This document shows, piece after piece, positions 44,939 through 53,699 of a stretch of DNA of 64,000 bases; the first letter of the stretch is position 1; the number at the start of each line of letters is the position of its first letter. Source of the DNA: Biformimicrobium ophioploci (GTDB taxonomy: Bacteria; Pseudomonadota; Gammaproteobacteria; Pseudomonadales; Cellvibrionaceae); assembly GCF_030270605.1 (NCBI RefSeq), contig NZ_BSYJ01000003.1, positions 496,001-560,000 on the forward strand. The letters are read 5' to 3'. The notes beneath the pieces are model-generated. The model was not told the origin of the DNA and did not search any database. It worked only from the letters and a program-made list of their open reading frames with translations. Position numbers and translations under genes: made by a program.

Positions 44939-47644
44939 TTATTCGATCTGCGCGTCCAGCGACTTGCAGATGTCCTCTTCCAGGCTGCGGCAGGATTCCG
45001 GATCGCGCAGCGGATTACCCTCTGCGTCGACAATATGGAAGATATCCTCGATGCGCTCGCCGAGGGTTGCAATCTTCGCGTTCAGCAGGCTGATCTCGTG
45101 CCGCATGAAGCATCGGGCTATGCGGGCCAGAAGGCCGGGCCGGTCTGCGCTGGTGACTTCCAGGGTGCTGAAGTTTGCACCCGGTTCGGTATCGACAATC
45201 GCGTGAGTCTTCAGCGGGAACATTTTAAGGCGCCGCGATGTGCGTCTTTCCACCGCGCGTCCGCAGTCGCCCAGGAGGGACAGCTCGCCCTGCATCATCT
45301 GGCTGATGCGGGTGCCCAGCTCCGGGTCTTCCGGGAGCGGGCGTCCGTCTTCCTGCAGAACATAGAAGGTATCGAGGGTGTATCCGGACGCGGAGCTGTA
45401 AAGGTGCGCATCGTGAATGGACAGGTGCAATTGATCGATCGCGCTGGCCGCCGCGGCAAACACATTGGCGCGGTCCAGGGTGTAGATAAAGATTTCGGTA
45501 GCGCCGTCGTGTTTGCCGGTGCCGGTATTGCGGGTCAGCACCAGCGGGGCACCGGACGGGTTTTCCGCCTGGGCAATGGCAGCGGTATGCCAGGCGATGC
45601 TGCCGGCGGTTTCCCGCACGAAGTAGTCCTCACCCATCTGTGCCCAGATGCGGGTGACTTCCTCCTCCGGTACCTGGTCGCCAAGCAGTTGCAGGGCCTG
45701 CAGGCGTGTTTCCGCGATGATCTCCAGGCGGTCGATCGGGTTTTCCAGGCCGCGCTTGAGCGCGTTTCTTGTCGTCTGGAACAGCTGTCGCATCAGGCTG
45801 GCGCGCCAGCTGTTCCACAGGTCCGGATTGGTCGCATTGATGTCGGCAACCGTGAGTGCGTAAAGGTAATCGAGGTGTTGGCGGTCACCGACTTCGCGCG
45901 CAAATTCATGGATGACATCGGGGTCGGAGATATCGCTCTTCTGCGCTACCTGGCTCATCAGTAGGTGCTTTTCCACCAGCCAGCACACCAGGCGCGTGTC
46001 GCGCGCGGAAAGCCCGTGGCGCTTGCAGAAGTCTGCCGCATCCACTGCGCCGAGGGTGGAGTGATCCCCGCCCCGGCCCTTGGCGATGTCGTGGTACAGG
46101 CCGGAAATGTATAGCAATTCCGGTTTCGGCAGGCGCTGCATGATCTCGGCCGCAACCGGGAATTTTTTTTCTGCATCGCTGTGGCGGAAGCGGCGCATAT
46201 TGCGTACCACCTGCAAGGTGTGTGCATCCACGGTATAGATGTGAAACAGGTCGTGCTGCATCTGGCCGGTTACCTTGCCAAACTCGGGCAGGTAGCGACC
46301 GAGGATGCCGTAGCGGCTCATGCGGGTCAGTTGCGTGGCCAGTGCGTGTGGCGAGCGCAGTAATTCCATGAAGAGTTGCGCGTTTTCCGGGTTTGCGCGG
46401 TAGCGCTCGTCGATCAGGTGGCGGTTTTCCCGCAGCAGCCGGATGGTGGAGGCGCGCACACCCTTGATTTCCGGGTGGTTCGCCAGCAACAGGAAAACCT
46501 CGAGTAGGGCGGACGGGTTTTCACGGAACACAAAAATCTGGGTGGCCTCGAGGAAACCGTCGCGCAGCTGGAAACGCTCATTCAGCGGTTCCACCCGCTG
46601 GCTGCGGCCACGCTGCAGGATCACTTCATTGAGGTACTGCAGCAGTACGTCGTTCAGCTCGCGCAGGGCCAGCACCACACGGTAGTAATCGTGCATGAAC
46701 TGTTCCACTGCAAGGCGCTTGTTGTCCTCGTAACCGAACATCTTTGCCAGTTCGCGCTGGTAGTCGAACAGCAGGCGTTCGTCCGCGCGCCCGCTCACCA
46801 GGTGCAGGCCGTAGCGCACGCGCCACAGGAATTCCTCTCCGCTCTGCAGGATCGCAAATTCGTCTTCGGTAAAGAAACCCTTGCCCTGCAGGCTCTTCAG
46901 CGTATTCACGCCGAAGTAACGCTTGGTGACCCAGGCGATAGTCTGGATGTCGCGCAGCCCGCCCGGGGCTTTCTTGATATTGGGTTCGAGGTTGTATTCG
47001 GTATCGCGGAATTCGGCGTGGCGCTCGATCTGCTCATCGCGTTTGGCGATGAAGAAAGCCTCCGCCGGCCAGATGTTGTCCGGCGCAACCAGTTTCTGCA
47101 GCGCTTCGTGCAGCGCAGGGTCGCCGGTCACGGTGCGGCTTTCCATCAGGTTGGTGGCGACCGTGATGTCGTCCTGCGCCAGGGTGATGGTCTCACTGAT
47201 GCCCCGGACCGAGTGCCCGATATCCAGGCCCAGGTCCCACAGCATGGTGACAAAACTCTCGATATTTCCGGCAGTTTCATCCGGGCAGGATGCGCGCAGG
47301 GCATCATCCAGCAGAATCAGCAAATCGACATCCGAGTGCGGGTGCAGCTCCCCGCGCCCGTAGCCACCCACTGCAATCAGTGCAATACCACTACTCCAGC
47401 GGAACTGGTGCCAGGCGTAATGCAGGATGCAATCGGTAAACAGGGCGCGATCGTAAACCAGGTTGCGCACCTCTTCACCTTCGCGAAAGCGGTTCTCGAG
47501 ATGCGCGTCGGCGGCCTTGATGGCACTTTTGAAGATCGACAGGGTCGCCGCGCCGGATGCCAGGGCGGCCTCCAGGTCCTCGCGGAAGCGAGTCTGCTCG
47601 AAAAAAACCGGGGCACAGGGCGGGTAGGGCATGTCCTGCGGCAT
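44939..47644 (-). CDS. glnD: PII uridylyltransferase / uridylyl-removing enzyme
   Basis: A 901-residue nitrogen sensor that uridylylates and deuridylylates PII in response to glutamine. The nucleotidyltransferase domain has VGGYGRGELHPHSDVDLLIL near residue 100. The HD domain includes GLYHDIAKGRGGDHSTLGA. Two C-terminal ACT domains bind glutamine (VTSADRPGLLARIARCF is in the last). The ATG at 47644 follows AGAAGGAATTG. Directly upstream lies a 13-bp tandem array. It is followed by nth and preceded by map, as in the E. coli glnD-map pair. Confidence 0.96.
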   Translation of the reverse strand: MPQDMPYPPCAPVFFEQTRFREDLEAALASGAATLSIFKSAIKAADAHLENRFREGEEVRNLVYDRALFTDCILHYAWHQFRWSSGIALIAVGGYGRGELHPHSDVDLLILLDDALRASCPDETAGNIESFVTMLWDLGLDIGHSVRGISETITLAQDDITVATNLMESRTVTGDPALHEALQKLVAPDNIWPAEAFFIAKRDEQIERHAEFRDTEYNLEPNIKKAPGGLRDIQTIAWVTKRYFGVNTLKSLQGKGFFTEDEFAILQSGEEFLWRVRYGLHLVSGRADERLLFDYQRELAKMFGYEDNKRLAVEQFMHDYYRVVLALRELNDVLLQYLNEVILQRGRSQRVEPLNERFQLRDGFLEATQIFVFRENPSALLEVFLLLANHPEIKGVRASTIRLLRENRHLIDERYRANPENAQLFMELLRSPHALATQLTRMSRYGILGRYLPEFGKVTGQMQHDLFHIYTVDAHTLQVVRNMRRFRHSDAEKKFPVAAEIMQRLPKPELLYISGLYHDIAKGRGGDHSTLGAVDAADFCKRHGLSARDTRLVCWLVEKHLLMSQVAQKSDISDPDVIHEFAREVGDRQHLDYLYALTVADINATNPDLWNSWRASLMRQLFQTTRNALKRGLENPIDRLEIIAETRLQALQLLGDQVPEEEVTRIWAQMGEDYFVRETAGSIAWHTAAIAQAENPSGAPLVLTRNTGTGKHDGATEIFIYTLDRANVFAAAASAIDQLHLSIHDAHLYSSASGYTLDTFYVLQEDGRPLPEDPELGTRISQMMQGELSLLGDCGRAVERRTSRRLKMFPLKTHAIVDTEPGANFSTLEVTSADRPGLLARIARCFMRHEISLLNAKIATLGERIEDIFHIVDAEGNPLRDPESCRSLEEDICKSLDAQIE

Positions 47645-47676
47645 GGTTTTCAATTCCTTCTTATTTGGTTCCGATT

Positions 47677-47728
47677 TTGTAACCGGTTCTTGTAACCGGT
47701 TCTTGTAACCGGTTCTTGTTGCCGGTTT
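47677..47728. repeat. 13-bp tandem array upstream of glnD
   Basis: Three perfect copies of TTGTAACCGGTTC (47677-47689, 47690-47702, 47703-47715) and a degenerate fourth (47716-47728) lie in the 128-bp map-glnD gap. Each copy has an AACCGGTT palindrome. 13 is not a multiple of 3, so the array is not a coding repeat. It lies 33 bp upstream of the glnD start. Confidence 0.9.
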
Positions 47729-47772
47729 TTCTGGCGATGCTTGCTGCCAGGGGCAGGTGTCCGAGCGGCAGC

Positions 47773-48543
47773 CTAGAAAGATTCCTCGGTGCGCGCGGTC
47801 AGGATCTCCACGCCGTCTTTGGTGACGACCATGGTGTGCTCCCACTGCGCTGACAGGCGACGGTCCACAGTGACCGCGGTCCAGCCATCCTTGAGTACGC
47901 GGGTGCCCGCCTTGCCGGCGTTGATCATGGGTTCGATGGTGAAGGTCATGCCCTCCTGCAGTGCCGGGCCGGTACCGGGTTTGCCGTAATGCAGGATCTG
48001 GGGCTCTTCGTGGAATACGTCGCCGATGCCGTGGCCGCAGAAGTCCTTGACCACGGAGTAGTAGTTGTTCTCTGCGTGCTGCTGGATGACATGGCCGATA
48101 TCACCAAGGGTGGTACCCGGGCGAACGATTTCAATCGCCTTGTACAGGCACTCCTGGGTAATCTTGACCAGTCGCTCGGCGTGCGGTGCCGGTTTGCCGA
48201 CGAAGTACATCTTGCTGGTATCGCCATACCAGCCGTCGTAGATCACGGTGACGTCGATATTGATGATGTCGCCCTTTTTCAGGACCTTGTTGTCCGAGGG
48301 AATGCCGTGGCATACAACCTCGTTGACCGAGGTGCAGATGGACTTGGGAAAACCGCGGTAGCCCAGGCACGCCGGCACAGCCTTCTGTACATTGACGATG
48401 TGTTCATAACAGCGCCGGTCAAGCTCTTCTGTGGTCACGCCCGGGACTACGTATTCGCCTATCATTTCCAGTACCTCGGCGGCCATGCGGCCAGCGGTAC
48501 GCATCTTGGCGATCTGCTCGGGAGTCTTGATCGAAACGCTCAT
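47773..48543 (-). CDS. map: Methionine aminopeptidase type I
   Basis: Removes the initiator methionine from new proteins. It has 256 residues. Metal ligands lie in INIDVTVIYDGWYGDTS (Asp pair), DFCGHGIGDVFHEEP (His), MTFTIEPMI (Glu) and QWEHTMVVT (Glu). The substrate-binding His lies in VVCHGIP. There is no N-terminal zinc-finger extension, as expected for bacterial type I. The ATG at 48543 follows GAGGAAAAG. It is divergent from rpsB and co-directional with glnD. Confidence 0.96.
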   Translation of the reverse strand: MSVSIKTPEQIAKMRTAGRMAAEVLEMIGEYVVPGVTTEELDRRCYEHIVNVQKAVPACLGYRGFPKSICTSVNEVVCHGIPSDNKVLKKGDIINIDVTVIYDGWYGDTSKMYFVGKPAPHAERLVKITQECLYKAIEIVRPGTTLGDIGHVIQQHAENNYYSVVKDFCGHGIGDVFHEEPQILHYGKPGTGPALQEGMTFTIEPMINAGKAGTRVLKDGWTAVTVDRRLSAQWEHTMVVTKDGVEILTARTEESF

Positions 48544-48675
48544 TTTCTAGTCTTTTCCTCTGTATAGCTGCCGGGCGTCCGGTTTCGTGCCCGGGGCAGT
48601 CTTCTGCTCCGTGGCGCCGCGTGGTTCTGTCCGCTTTCGGGGGACACTAAACTTGGGGCCGGCGGGAAGCGCGCT

Positions 48676-48681
48676 ATTGTA
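48676..48681 (-). promoter_or_regulatory. Candidate -10 element for map-glnD
   Basis: On the minus strand this reads TACAAT followed by a GC-rich discriminator, 133 bp upstream of the map start. No convincing -35 was seen. Confidence 0.35.
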
Positions 48682-48743
48682 GCGGATTCGCTGCCACCGG
48701 GCACCCGTGGCGCTATTTGGCGCTTTCGTCGGGCGGCTGGGTA

Positions 48744-48752
48744 TGGTATAAA
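48744..48752 (+). promoter_or_regulatory. Candidate extended -10 promoter for rpsB-tsf
   Basis: TGGTATAAA, followed by the GC-rich discriminator GCGCGCC, is typical of stringently controlled ribosomal promoters. The -35 region (about TTTCGT at 48724) is weak. The resulting leader is about 155 nt. Confidence 0.5.
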
Positions 48753-48808
48753 GCGCGCCGCCGTGGGGCTAACCGCCTTGCTGCGAATTCGAAACTAAAC
48801 AGTCACAC

Positions 48809-48897
48809 ATATACCGGCACATGCGCCTGGGTGCCTGCGAAAGCGGGTTGGCGGATGGGGTATATGGAGGATTAACCCAGGAAGGCCCTGCCTTCCG
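48809..48897 (+). ncRNA. Structured rpsB leader (t44-like, S2 autoregulation candidate)
   Basis: Two interleaved complementary pairs are visible: ATATACC (48809-48815) with GGTATAT (48859-48865), and CCTGGGT (48826-48832) with ACCCAGG (48875-48881). Together they form a pseudoknot. A GNRA-type GCGAAAGC hairpin and a GGAAGG/CCTTCC hairpin (48880-48895) add further structure. This is between map and rpsB, the position of the E. coli t44 RNA / rpsB 5' UTR through which S2 represses rpsB-tsf. Assignment to that family is inference. Confidence 0.65.
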
Positions 48898-48916
48898 CAC
48901 AATTGAGGTTTTTTTT

Positions 48917-49660
48917 ATGCCCGTAGTAAGCATGCGCGATATGCTGCAGGCTGGTGTGCACTTTGGCCACCAGACCCGTTACTGGAACCCGAAGATGGGT
49001 GAATACATCTTTGGCGCTCGCAACAAGATTCACATCATCAACCTGGAACACTCCGTACCGGCCTTCAATGAAGCCCTGGAAGTTGTGAAGGGTATGGCTG
49101 CCCGGAAGAAGAAGATCCTGTTCGTTGGTACCAAGCGCGCTGCGCAGAAGTCCATCCGTGAGCAGGCTGAGCGCTGTGGCCAGCCGTTCGTAAGCCACCG
49201 CTGGCTGGGCGGTATGCTGACCAACTACAAGACCATCCGTGCTTCCATCCGTCGCTTCCGCGAGCTGGAAACCCAGAGCCAGGACGGTACCTTCGAGAAG
49301 CTGACCAAGAAAGAGGCGCTGATGCGCACTCGCATGATGGAAAAGCTGGACAAGTCCATCGGTGGTATCAAGGACATGGGCGGCCTGCCGGACGCACTGT
49401 TCGTGATCGACGTTGAGCACGAGCGCATCGCGATCCAGGAAGCCAACAAGCTGGGTATCCCGGTAATCGGTATCGTGGACACTAACAGCGACCCGGTCGG
49501 TGTTGACTACGTTATCCCGGGTAACGACGACGCCATCCGCGCGATCAAGCTGTACACCACTGCTGTTGCAGACGCCGTCCTGGAAGGTGCTGCTGACGCT
49601 TCCGGCTCTGCGACCAAGGACGAGTACGTGGAAGCTGGCGACGACGCCGCTGCACAGTAA
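48917..49660 (+). CDS. rpsB: 30S ribosomal protein S2
   Basis: 247 residues from the ATG at 48917. GAGG lies 8 nt upstream; the normal N-terminus is [20 protein letters not shown]. Other family blocks are [27 protein letters not shown] and [16 protein letters not shown]. An upstream in-frame extension would run through the structured leader and is rejected. It is separated from tsf by a terminator-like hairpin. Confidence 0.98.
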   Translation: MPVVSMRDMLQAGVHFGHQTRYWNPKMGEYIFGARNKIHIINLEHSVPAFNEALEVVKGMAARKKKILFVGTKRAAQKSIREQAERCGQPFVSHRWLGGMLTNYKTIRASIRRFRELETQSQDGTFEKLTKKEALMRTRMMEKLDKSIGGIKDMGGLPDALFVIDVEHERIAIQEANKLGIPVIGIVDTNSDPVGVDYVIPGNDDAIRAIKLYTTAVADAVLEGAADASGSATKDEYVEAGDDAAAQ

Positions 49661-49700
49661 TCGACTGAAAGCGGGGCGAGTAATCGCTCCGTTGCGCAGG

Positions 49701-49731
49701 AAAAGGGGCCAGTTGATTGGGCCCCTTTTTT
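49701..49731 (+). terminator. Terminator/attenuator between rpsB and tsf
   Basis: The stem is AAAAGGGGCC / GGCCCCTTTT with a 9-nt loop and a T6 tract. As in E. coli, where a terminator-like hairpin sits between the two genes, it probably makes rpsB mRNA more abundant than tsf mRNA. Confidence 0.88.
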
Positions 49732-49788
49732 CAAGGCGCGCAAACCAATCCGAATTTAAACATCTAGAGATACCCAGGGGATAGGATC

Positions 49789-50652
49789 ATGGCGATTTCT
49801 GCTTCTATGGTTAAAGAGCTGCGTGAGCGTACCGGTCTTGGCATGATGGAGTGCAAGCGCGCTCTGGCTGAAGCTGACGGCAGCATCGAAGTTGCAATTG
49901 AAAACCTGCGCAAGGCTTCCGGTCTGAAGGCAGCCAAAAAAGCCGGTCGCACCGCTGCTGACGGCATCGTGGTAGCCAAGGTTGCCGACGACGCTTCCTA
50001 CGGCCTGCTGCTTGAAGTTAACTCCGAGACTGACTTCGTTGCGCGTGATGAAGGCTTCAAGTCCTTCGTAAACACTGTTCTGGAAGCTGCTTTCGCTGCC
50101 AAGCAGACTGACGTTGCCGCGCTGATGGCGGGTGAGCTGGAGTCTGCGCGTGAAGCGCTGGTGCAGAAGATCGGTGAGAATATCACCGTTCGTCGTGCCG
50201 AGCTGGTGGAAGGCGCAAAGGTTGGTGCATACGTACACTCCAACAGTCGTATTGCTGCACTGGTCGCCCTGAGCGGCGGTGATGCAGAAGTGGCGCGCGA
50301 TGTGGCCATGCACGTGACTGCGGTTAACCCGCAGGTTGTTAAGCCTGAAGATATGCCTGCCGAAGCGGTTGCCAAGGAAGAGGAAATCATCAAGGCGCAG
50401 CCGGATATGGAAGGCAAGCCTGCTGAAATCGTCGAGAAGATGATGGGCGGCCGTATCAAGAAGTTCCTGAAGGAAAACAGCCTGATCGAGCAGCAGTTCG
50501 TCAAGAACCCTGAGCTGACTGTTGGCAAGCTGGTTAAGGATGCAGGTGCCGAAGTTATCAGCTTTACTCGTTACGAAGTTGGTGAAGGCATCGAGAAGGA
50601 AGAAGTGGACTTCGCTGCTGAAGTAGCGGCGCAGGTCAAGGCCTCTTCCTAA
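49789..50652 (+). CDS. tsf: Elongation factor Ts
   Basis: The guanine nucleotide exchange factor for EF-Tu; 287 residues. It has the N-terminal UBA-like domain ([20 protein letters not shown]) and the core blocks [17 protein letters not shown] and the C-terminal [19 protein letters not shown]. It is co-transcribed with rpsB past the attenuator. Confidence 0.98.
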   Translation: MAISASMVKELRERTGLGMMECKRALAEADGSIEVAIENLRKASGLKAAKKAGRTAADGIVVAKVADDASYGLLLEVNSETDFVARDEGFKSFVNTVLEAAFAAKQTDVAALMAGELESAREALVQKIGENITVRRAELVEGAKVGAYVHSNSRIAALVALSGGDAEVARDVAMHVTAVNPQVVKPEDMPAEAVAKEEEIIKAQPDMEGKPAEIVEKMMGGRIKKFLKENSLIEQQFVKNPELTVGKLVKDAGAEVISFTRYEVGEGIEKEEVDFAAEVAAQVKASS

Positions 50653-50661
50653 CCTTTTCCC

Positions 50662-50741
50662 GAGTGGTCCCTGCGTGGATCCACTCTCCCGGCGGGGTGT
50701 TTCCGGCCATCGATTTGTCGATGTGCGTGGGGGCACCCCGC
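50662..50741 (+). other. Stem-loop-rich pyrH leader
   Basis: The first hairpin is GAGTGG...CCACTC (50662-50686). The second is a nested structure: an outer 8-bp perfect stem GCGGGGTG (50692-50699) / CACCCCGC (50734-50741) enclosing an inner CATCGA-TTTG-TCGATG hairpin (50708-50723). No T run follows, so a terminator is unlikely. It starts 10 nt after the tsf stop and ends 39 nt before pyrH. Function is unknown. Confidence 0.55.
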
Positions 50742-50780
50742 TGTGGTATTGTGTGGCAACTTTTGCCTGTGGAGATCTCA

Positions 50781-51524
50781 ATGCCCGGAATTAAAGATCG
50801 TAAATACAAGCGCATTCTGCTCAAGCTCAGCGGCGAGGAGCTGATGGGGGACCAGGGTTTTGGTATCAGCCCCAAAGTCCTGGACAAGATGGCGCTGGAG
50901 ATCGGTCAGCTGGTGGGTATCGGGGTGCAGGTGGGGCTCGTTGTCGGTGGCGGCAACCTGTTCCGGGGCGCGGCGCTCAGCGCAGCCGGCCTCGATCGCG
51001 TATCCGGGGACCACATGGGTATGCTGGCGACCGTAATGAATGCGCTGGCACTTCGGGACGCCCTGGAGCGCTCGAATATTTCTTCCCGCGTAATGTCCGC
51101 TATCCCGATGAGCGGCATTGTCGATCACTATGATCGTCGCGCGGCCATGCGCTACCTCGAGGGTGGGGATGTGCTGATCTTTGCAGCCGGCACCGGTAAT
51201 CCCTTCTTTACAACCGATTCCGCAGCATGCCTTCGCGGTATCGAGATTGATGCCGAGCTGGTACTGAAGGCCACCAAGGTCGATGGCGTATACTCCGCCG
51301 ACCCGGTCAAGGATCCTGCTGCCACTAAATTCGATCGCCTGACCTACGATGAGGTGCTGGATCGCAAGCTGGGTGTGATGGACCTGACTGCAATCTGCCT
51401 GTGTCGCGACCACAATATGCCCGTGCGGGTATTTCGAATGGACAAAGCGGGTGCCCTGCTGAATATCGTTGTTGGCGGGGACGAGGGCACCCTGATTCTG
51501 GAGGAAGTGAATAATGACAACTGA
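50781..51524 (+). CDS. pyrH: UMP kinase
   Basis: A 247-residue bacterial UMP kinase of the amino-acid kinase fold: [48 protein letters not shown] and [19 protein letters not shown]. The ATG at 50781 follows GTGGAGATC. The 3' end overlaps frr by 11 bp. Confidence 0.97.
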   Translation: MPGIKDRKYKRILLKLSGEELMGDQGFGISPKVLDKMALEIGQLVGIGVQVGLVVGGGNLFRGAALSAAGLDRVSGDHMGMLATVMNALALRDALERSNISSRVMSAIPMSGIVDHYDRRAAMRYLEGGDVLIFAAGTGNPFFTTDSAACLRGIEIDAELVLKATKVDGVYSADPVKDPAATKFDRLTYDEVLDRKLGVMDLTAICLCRDHNMPVRVFRMDKAGALLNIVVGGDEGTLILEEVNNDN

Positions 51525-52071
51525 TATCAAGAAGAGTGCTGAAGCACGGATGAAGAAGGCCATCGAAGCGCTTGGCCATAATTTCAACAAAATCCGTACT
51601 GGTCGTGCGCATCCGAGCATTCTCGATGGCATCATGGTTTCCTATTACGGCTCTGATACGCCGCTTTCACAGGTTGCCAATGTCAATGTTGAAGATGCCC
51701 GCACCCTTTCTGTTACCCCGTGGGAAAAGCAGCTGGTGCCGGATATCGAAAAGGCGATCATGAAGTCTGACCTGGGCCTGAACCCGGCTACTGCGGGCAC
51801 CGTGATTCGAATCCCCATGCCACCTCTCACCGAGGAGACCCGCAAGAACTTCACCAAGCAGGCGAAGTCAGAAGCGGAGACCGCCCGCGTGTCCGTGCGT
51901 AACGCGCGCCGCGATGCCATGGGTGAGATCAAGGCACTGTTGAAGGACAAGGAAATCTCCGAGGACGACGAGCGTCGTGCACAGGATGAAATCCAGAAGC
52001 TGACAGACAAGTACGTCGCTGAAGTCGACGCTGCGCTGGCGGTTAAAGAGAAAGATCTTCTCGAGATCTGA
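51514..52071 (+). CDS. frr: Ribosome recycling factor
   Basis: A 185-residue tRNA-mimic protein that splits post-termination ribosomes with [43 protein letters not shown], and [20 protein letters not shown]. It overlaps pyrH by 11 bp, consistent with one transcript. Confidence 0.98.
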   Translation: MTTDIKKSAEARMKKAIEALGHNFNKIRTGRAHPSILDGIMVSYYGSDTPLSQVANVNVEDARTLSVTPWEKQLVPDIEKAIMKSDLGLNPATAGTVIRIPMPPLTEETRKNFTKQAKSEAETARVSVRNARRDAMGEIKALLKDKEISEDDERRAQDEIQKLTDKYVAEVDAALAVKEKDLLEI

Positions 52072-52096
52072 CCTATTCGGTAGTCGGGGCAGTTTT

Positions 52097-52837
52097 ATGG
52101 CCGAATCAGTACCGCGACATATTGCGATCATCATGGACGGCAACGGTCGCTGGGCCGCCAGGCGTGGCAAGCCGGCGTCTGCCGGTCACCGTGCTGGTGC
52201 CGAGCGTATCCGCGATGTACTGCGTGCCTGTCGCGATCGCGGGGTGAAAGCCCTGACGCTGTTTGCCTTCTCCAGTGAGAACTGGCAGCGTCCACCGCGC
52301 GAAGTGGAACTGCTGATGGGGATGTTCTACTCCTACCTGGGGCGCGAAGCCGAACGCATGCGTGAAGAGGGTGTGCGCCTCCGGGTTATCGGTCGCCGCG
52401 ACCGTTTTTCGCCGCGACTCGTCAAGGCGATCGAGCGGGCAGAAGCCCTGACCGCCGGAGGTAGCGAGGGTGACCTGGTGATTGCCGCGGATTACGGCGG
52501 TCACTGGGATATTGCAAATGCCGCGCGGCAACTGGCGGAACAGGTCGAAAAAGGGGAGCTTGCGGCCGCGGATGTGACCGAAGAGCGCCTGGGTATGGGA
52601 ATCCAGCTCGCAGACCTGCCGCCCGTTGACCTGCTTATTCGCTCCAGCGGTGAGCAGAGAATCAGTAACTTTTTGCTGTGGCAGACTGCCTACAGCGAGT
52701 TTTTCTTTACCGACGTGCTTTGGCCGGACTTCGGCGAGCGCGAAATTGATGCGGCCATTGCCGCATTCAGTACGCGTGACAGACGATACGGCGGTAGGGG
52801 TAACCAGTGCGACCTGGGAGCAGCATCGGGTGCTTAA
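52097..52837 (+). CDS. uppS: Undecaprenyl diphosphate synthase
   Basis: A cis-prenyltransferase making the C55 lipid carrier precursor; 246 residues. The catalytic Asp lies in IAIIMDGNGRWAARRG. Substrate motifs are ALTLFAFSSENWQRPPREV and DLLIRSSGEQRISNFLLWQ. Its last 8 bases overlap cdsA. Confidence 0.97.
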   Translation: MAESVPRHIAIIMDGNGRWAARRGKPASAGHRAGAERIRDVLRACRDRGVKALTLFAFSSENWQRPPREVELLMGMFYSYLGREAERMREEGVRLRVIGRRDRFSPRLVKAIERAEALTAGGSEGDLVIAADYGGHWDIANAARQLAEQVEKGELAAADVTEERLGMGIQLADLPPVDLLIRSSGEQRISNFLLWQTAYSEFFFTDVLWPDFGEREIDAAIAAFSTRDRRYGGRGNQCDLGAASGA

Positions 52838-53684
52838 ACAAAGAATAATTACAGCTATCATTCTTATTGGTCTCCTGTTGTGGGCGCTGTTCCGGCTCCC
52901 CCTGGACACCTTTGCCATTGTCGTCGCCGGGGTCATCCTGATCGCCGGTTGGGAGTGGGCCAATCTGGCCAGCCTGAATCGGGCGCTACGCTTCGTGTTT
53001 ATCGCGACGCTGGGTGCCGCCCTGATCGGTGTGGCCCAGTACGTATTCGATATGAATTTCTCTGCAGGTGATGAAGACCGGGCACAGCGTGTGCTGGTTG
53101 TCGCCTGCTTCTGGTGGGCGCTGGCGCTCCTGTGGGTGCAGGGTTATCCGGCCAGTGCACTGTTGTGGGGCAATCGCTGGGTGCGCGGCGTTATCGGCCT
53201 GTTTGTGCTGGTCCCGGCATGGTTGTCGGTAGTGATTCTGCGTGGCATGGAGCAGGGCGCTTGGGTGGTCCTGTTCGTGGTGGCGGTTGTGGCCGCGGCT
53301 GACGTGGGTGCCTATTTCGTTGGCAAGCAGTTCGGGCGTCACAAGCTCGCGCCGGAAGTAAGCCCGGGCAAGTCCTGGGAAGGCTTCTTTGGCGGCATGG
53401 CGGCCTGCGGCCTGCTGGCGACAGCAGTCGCCTTCGGCCTGGGCCTGCCCATGAAAAACAGTATTCTCTTCATTGTCGGTGTCATCATCACCGGCCTGGC
53501 TTCCGTGCTGGGTGACCTCTCGGAAAGCATGTTCAAGCGTCACCGCGGCATCAAGGACAGCAGTAGCCTGTTGCCAGGGCACGGTGGTGTACTGGATCGC
53601 CTCGACAGCCTGTCTGCGGCGTTGCCGGTATTCACCGTCGCCGCCATCGCAAGCGAGCTCCCAAAGTACCTTCAAGACCTGTAA
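52830..53684 (+). CDS. cdsA: Phosphatidate cytidylyltransferase
   Basis: Makes CDP-diacylglycerol for phospholipid synthesis. It is a 284-residue membrane protein with about eight helices from GTG 52830, overlapping uppS by 8 bp. The CDP-alcohol signature is SPGKSWEGFFGGM, followed by KRHRGIKDSSSLLPGHGGVL and the acidic DRLDSL. Confidence 0.95.
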   Translation: MLKQRIITAIILIGLLLWALFRLPLDTFAIVVAGVILIAGWEWANLASLNRALRFVFIATLGAALIGVAQYVFDMNFSAGDEDRAQRVLVVACFWWALALLWVQGYPASALLWGNRWVRGVIGLFVLVPAWLSVVILRGMEQGAWVVLFVVAVVAAADVGAYFVGKQFGRHKLAPEVSPGKSWEGFFGGMAACGLLATAVAFGLGLPMKNSILFIVGVIITGLASVLGDLSESMFKRHRGIKDSSSLLPGHGGVLDRLDSLSAALPVFTVAAIASELPKYLQDL

Positions 53685-53699
53685 CGGCGGTTGGACCAG

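Noticed and set aside
47677-47728. CRISPR-like array
   Set aside because: Units are 13 bp and directly adjacent with no spacers, and no cas genes are in the window. It is a simple tandem repeat.
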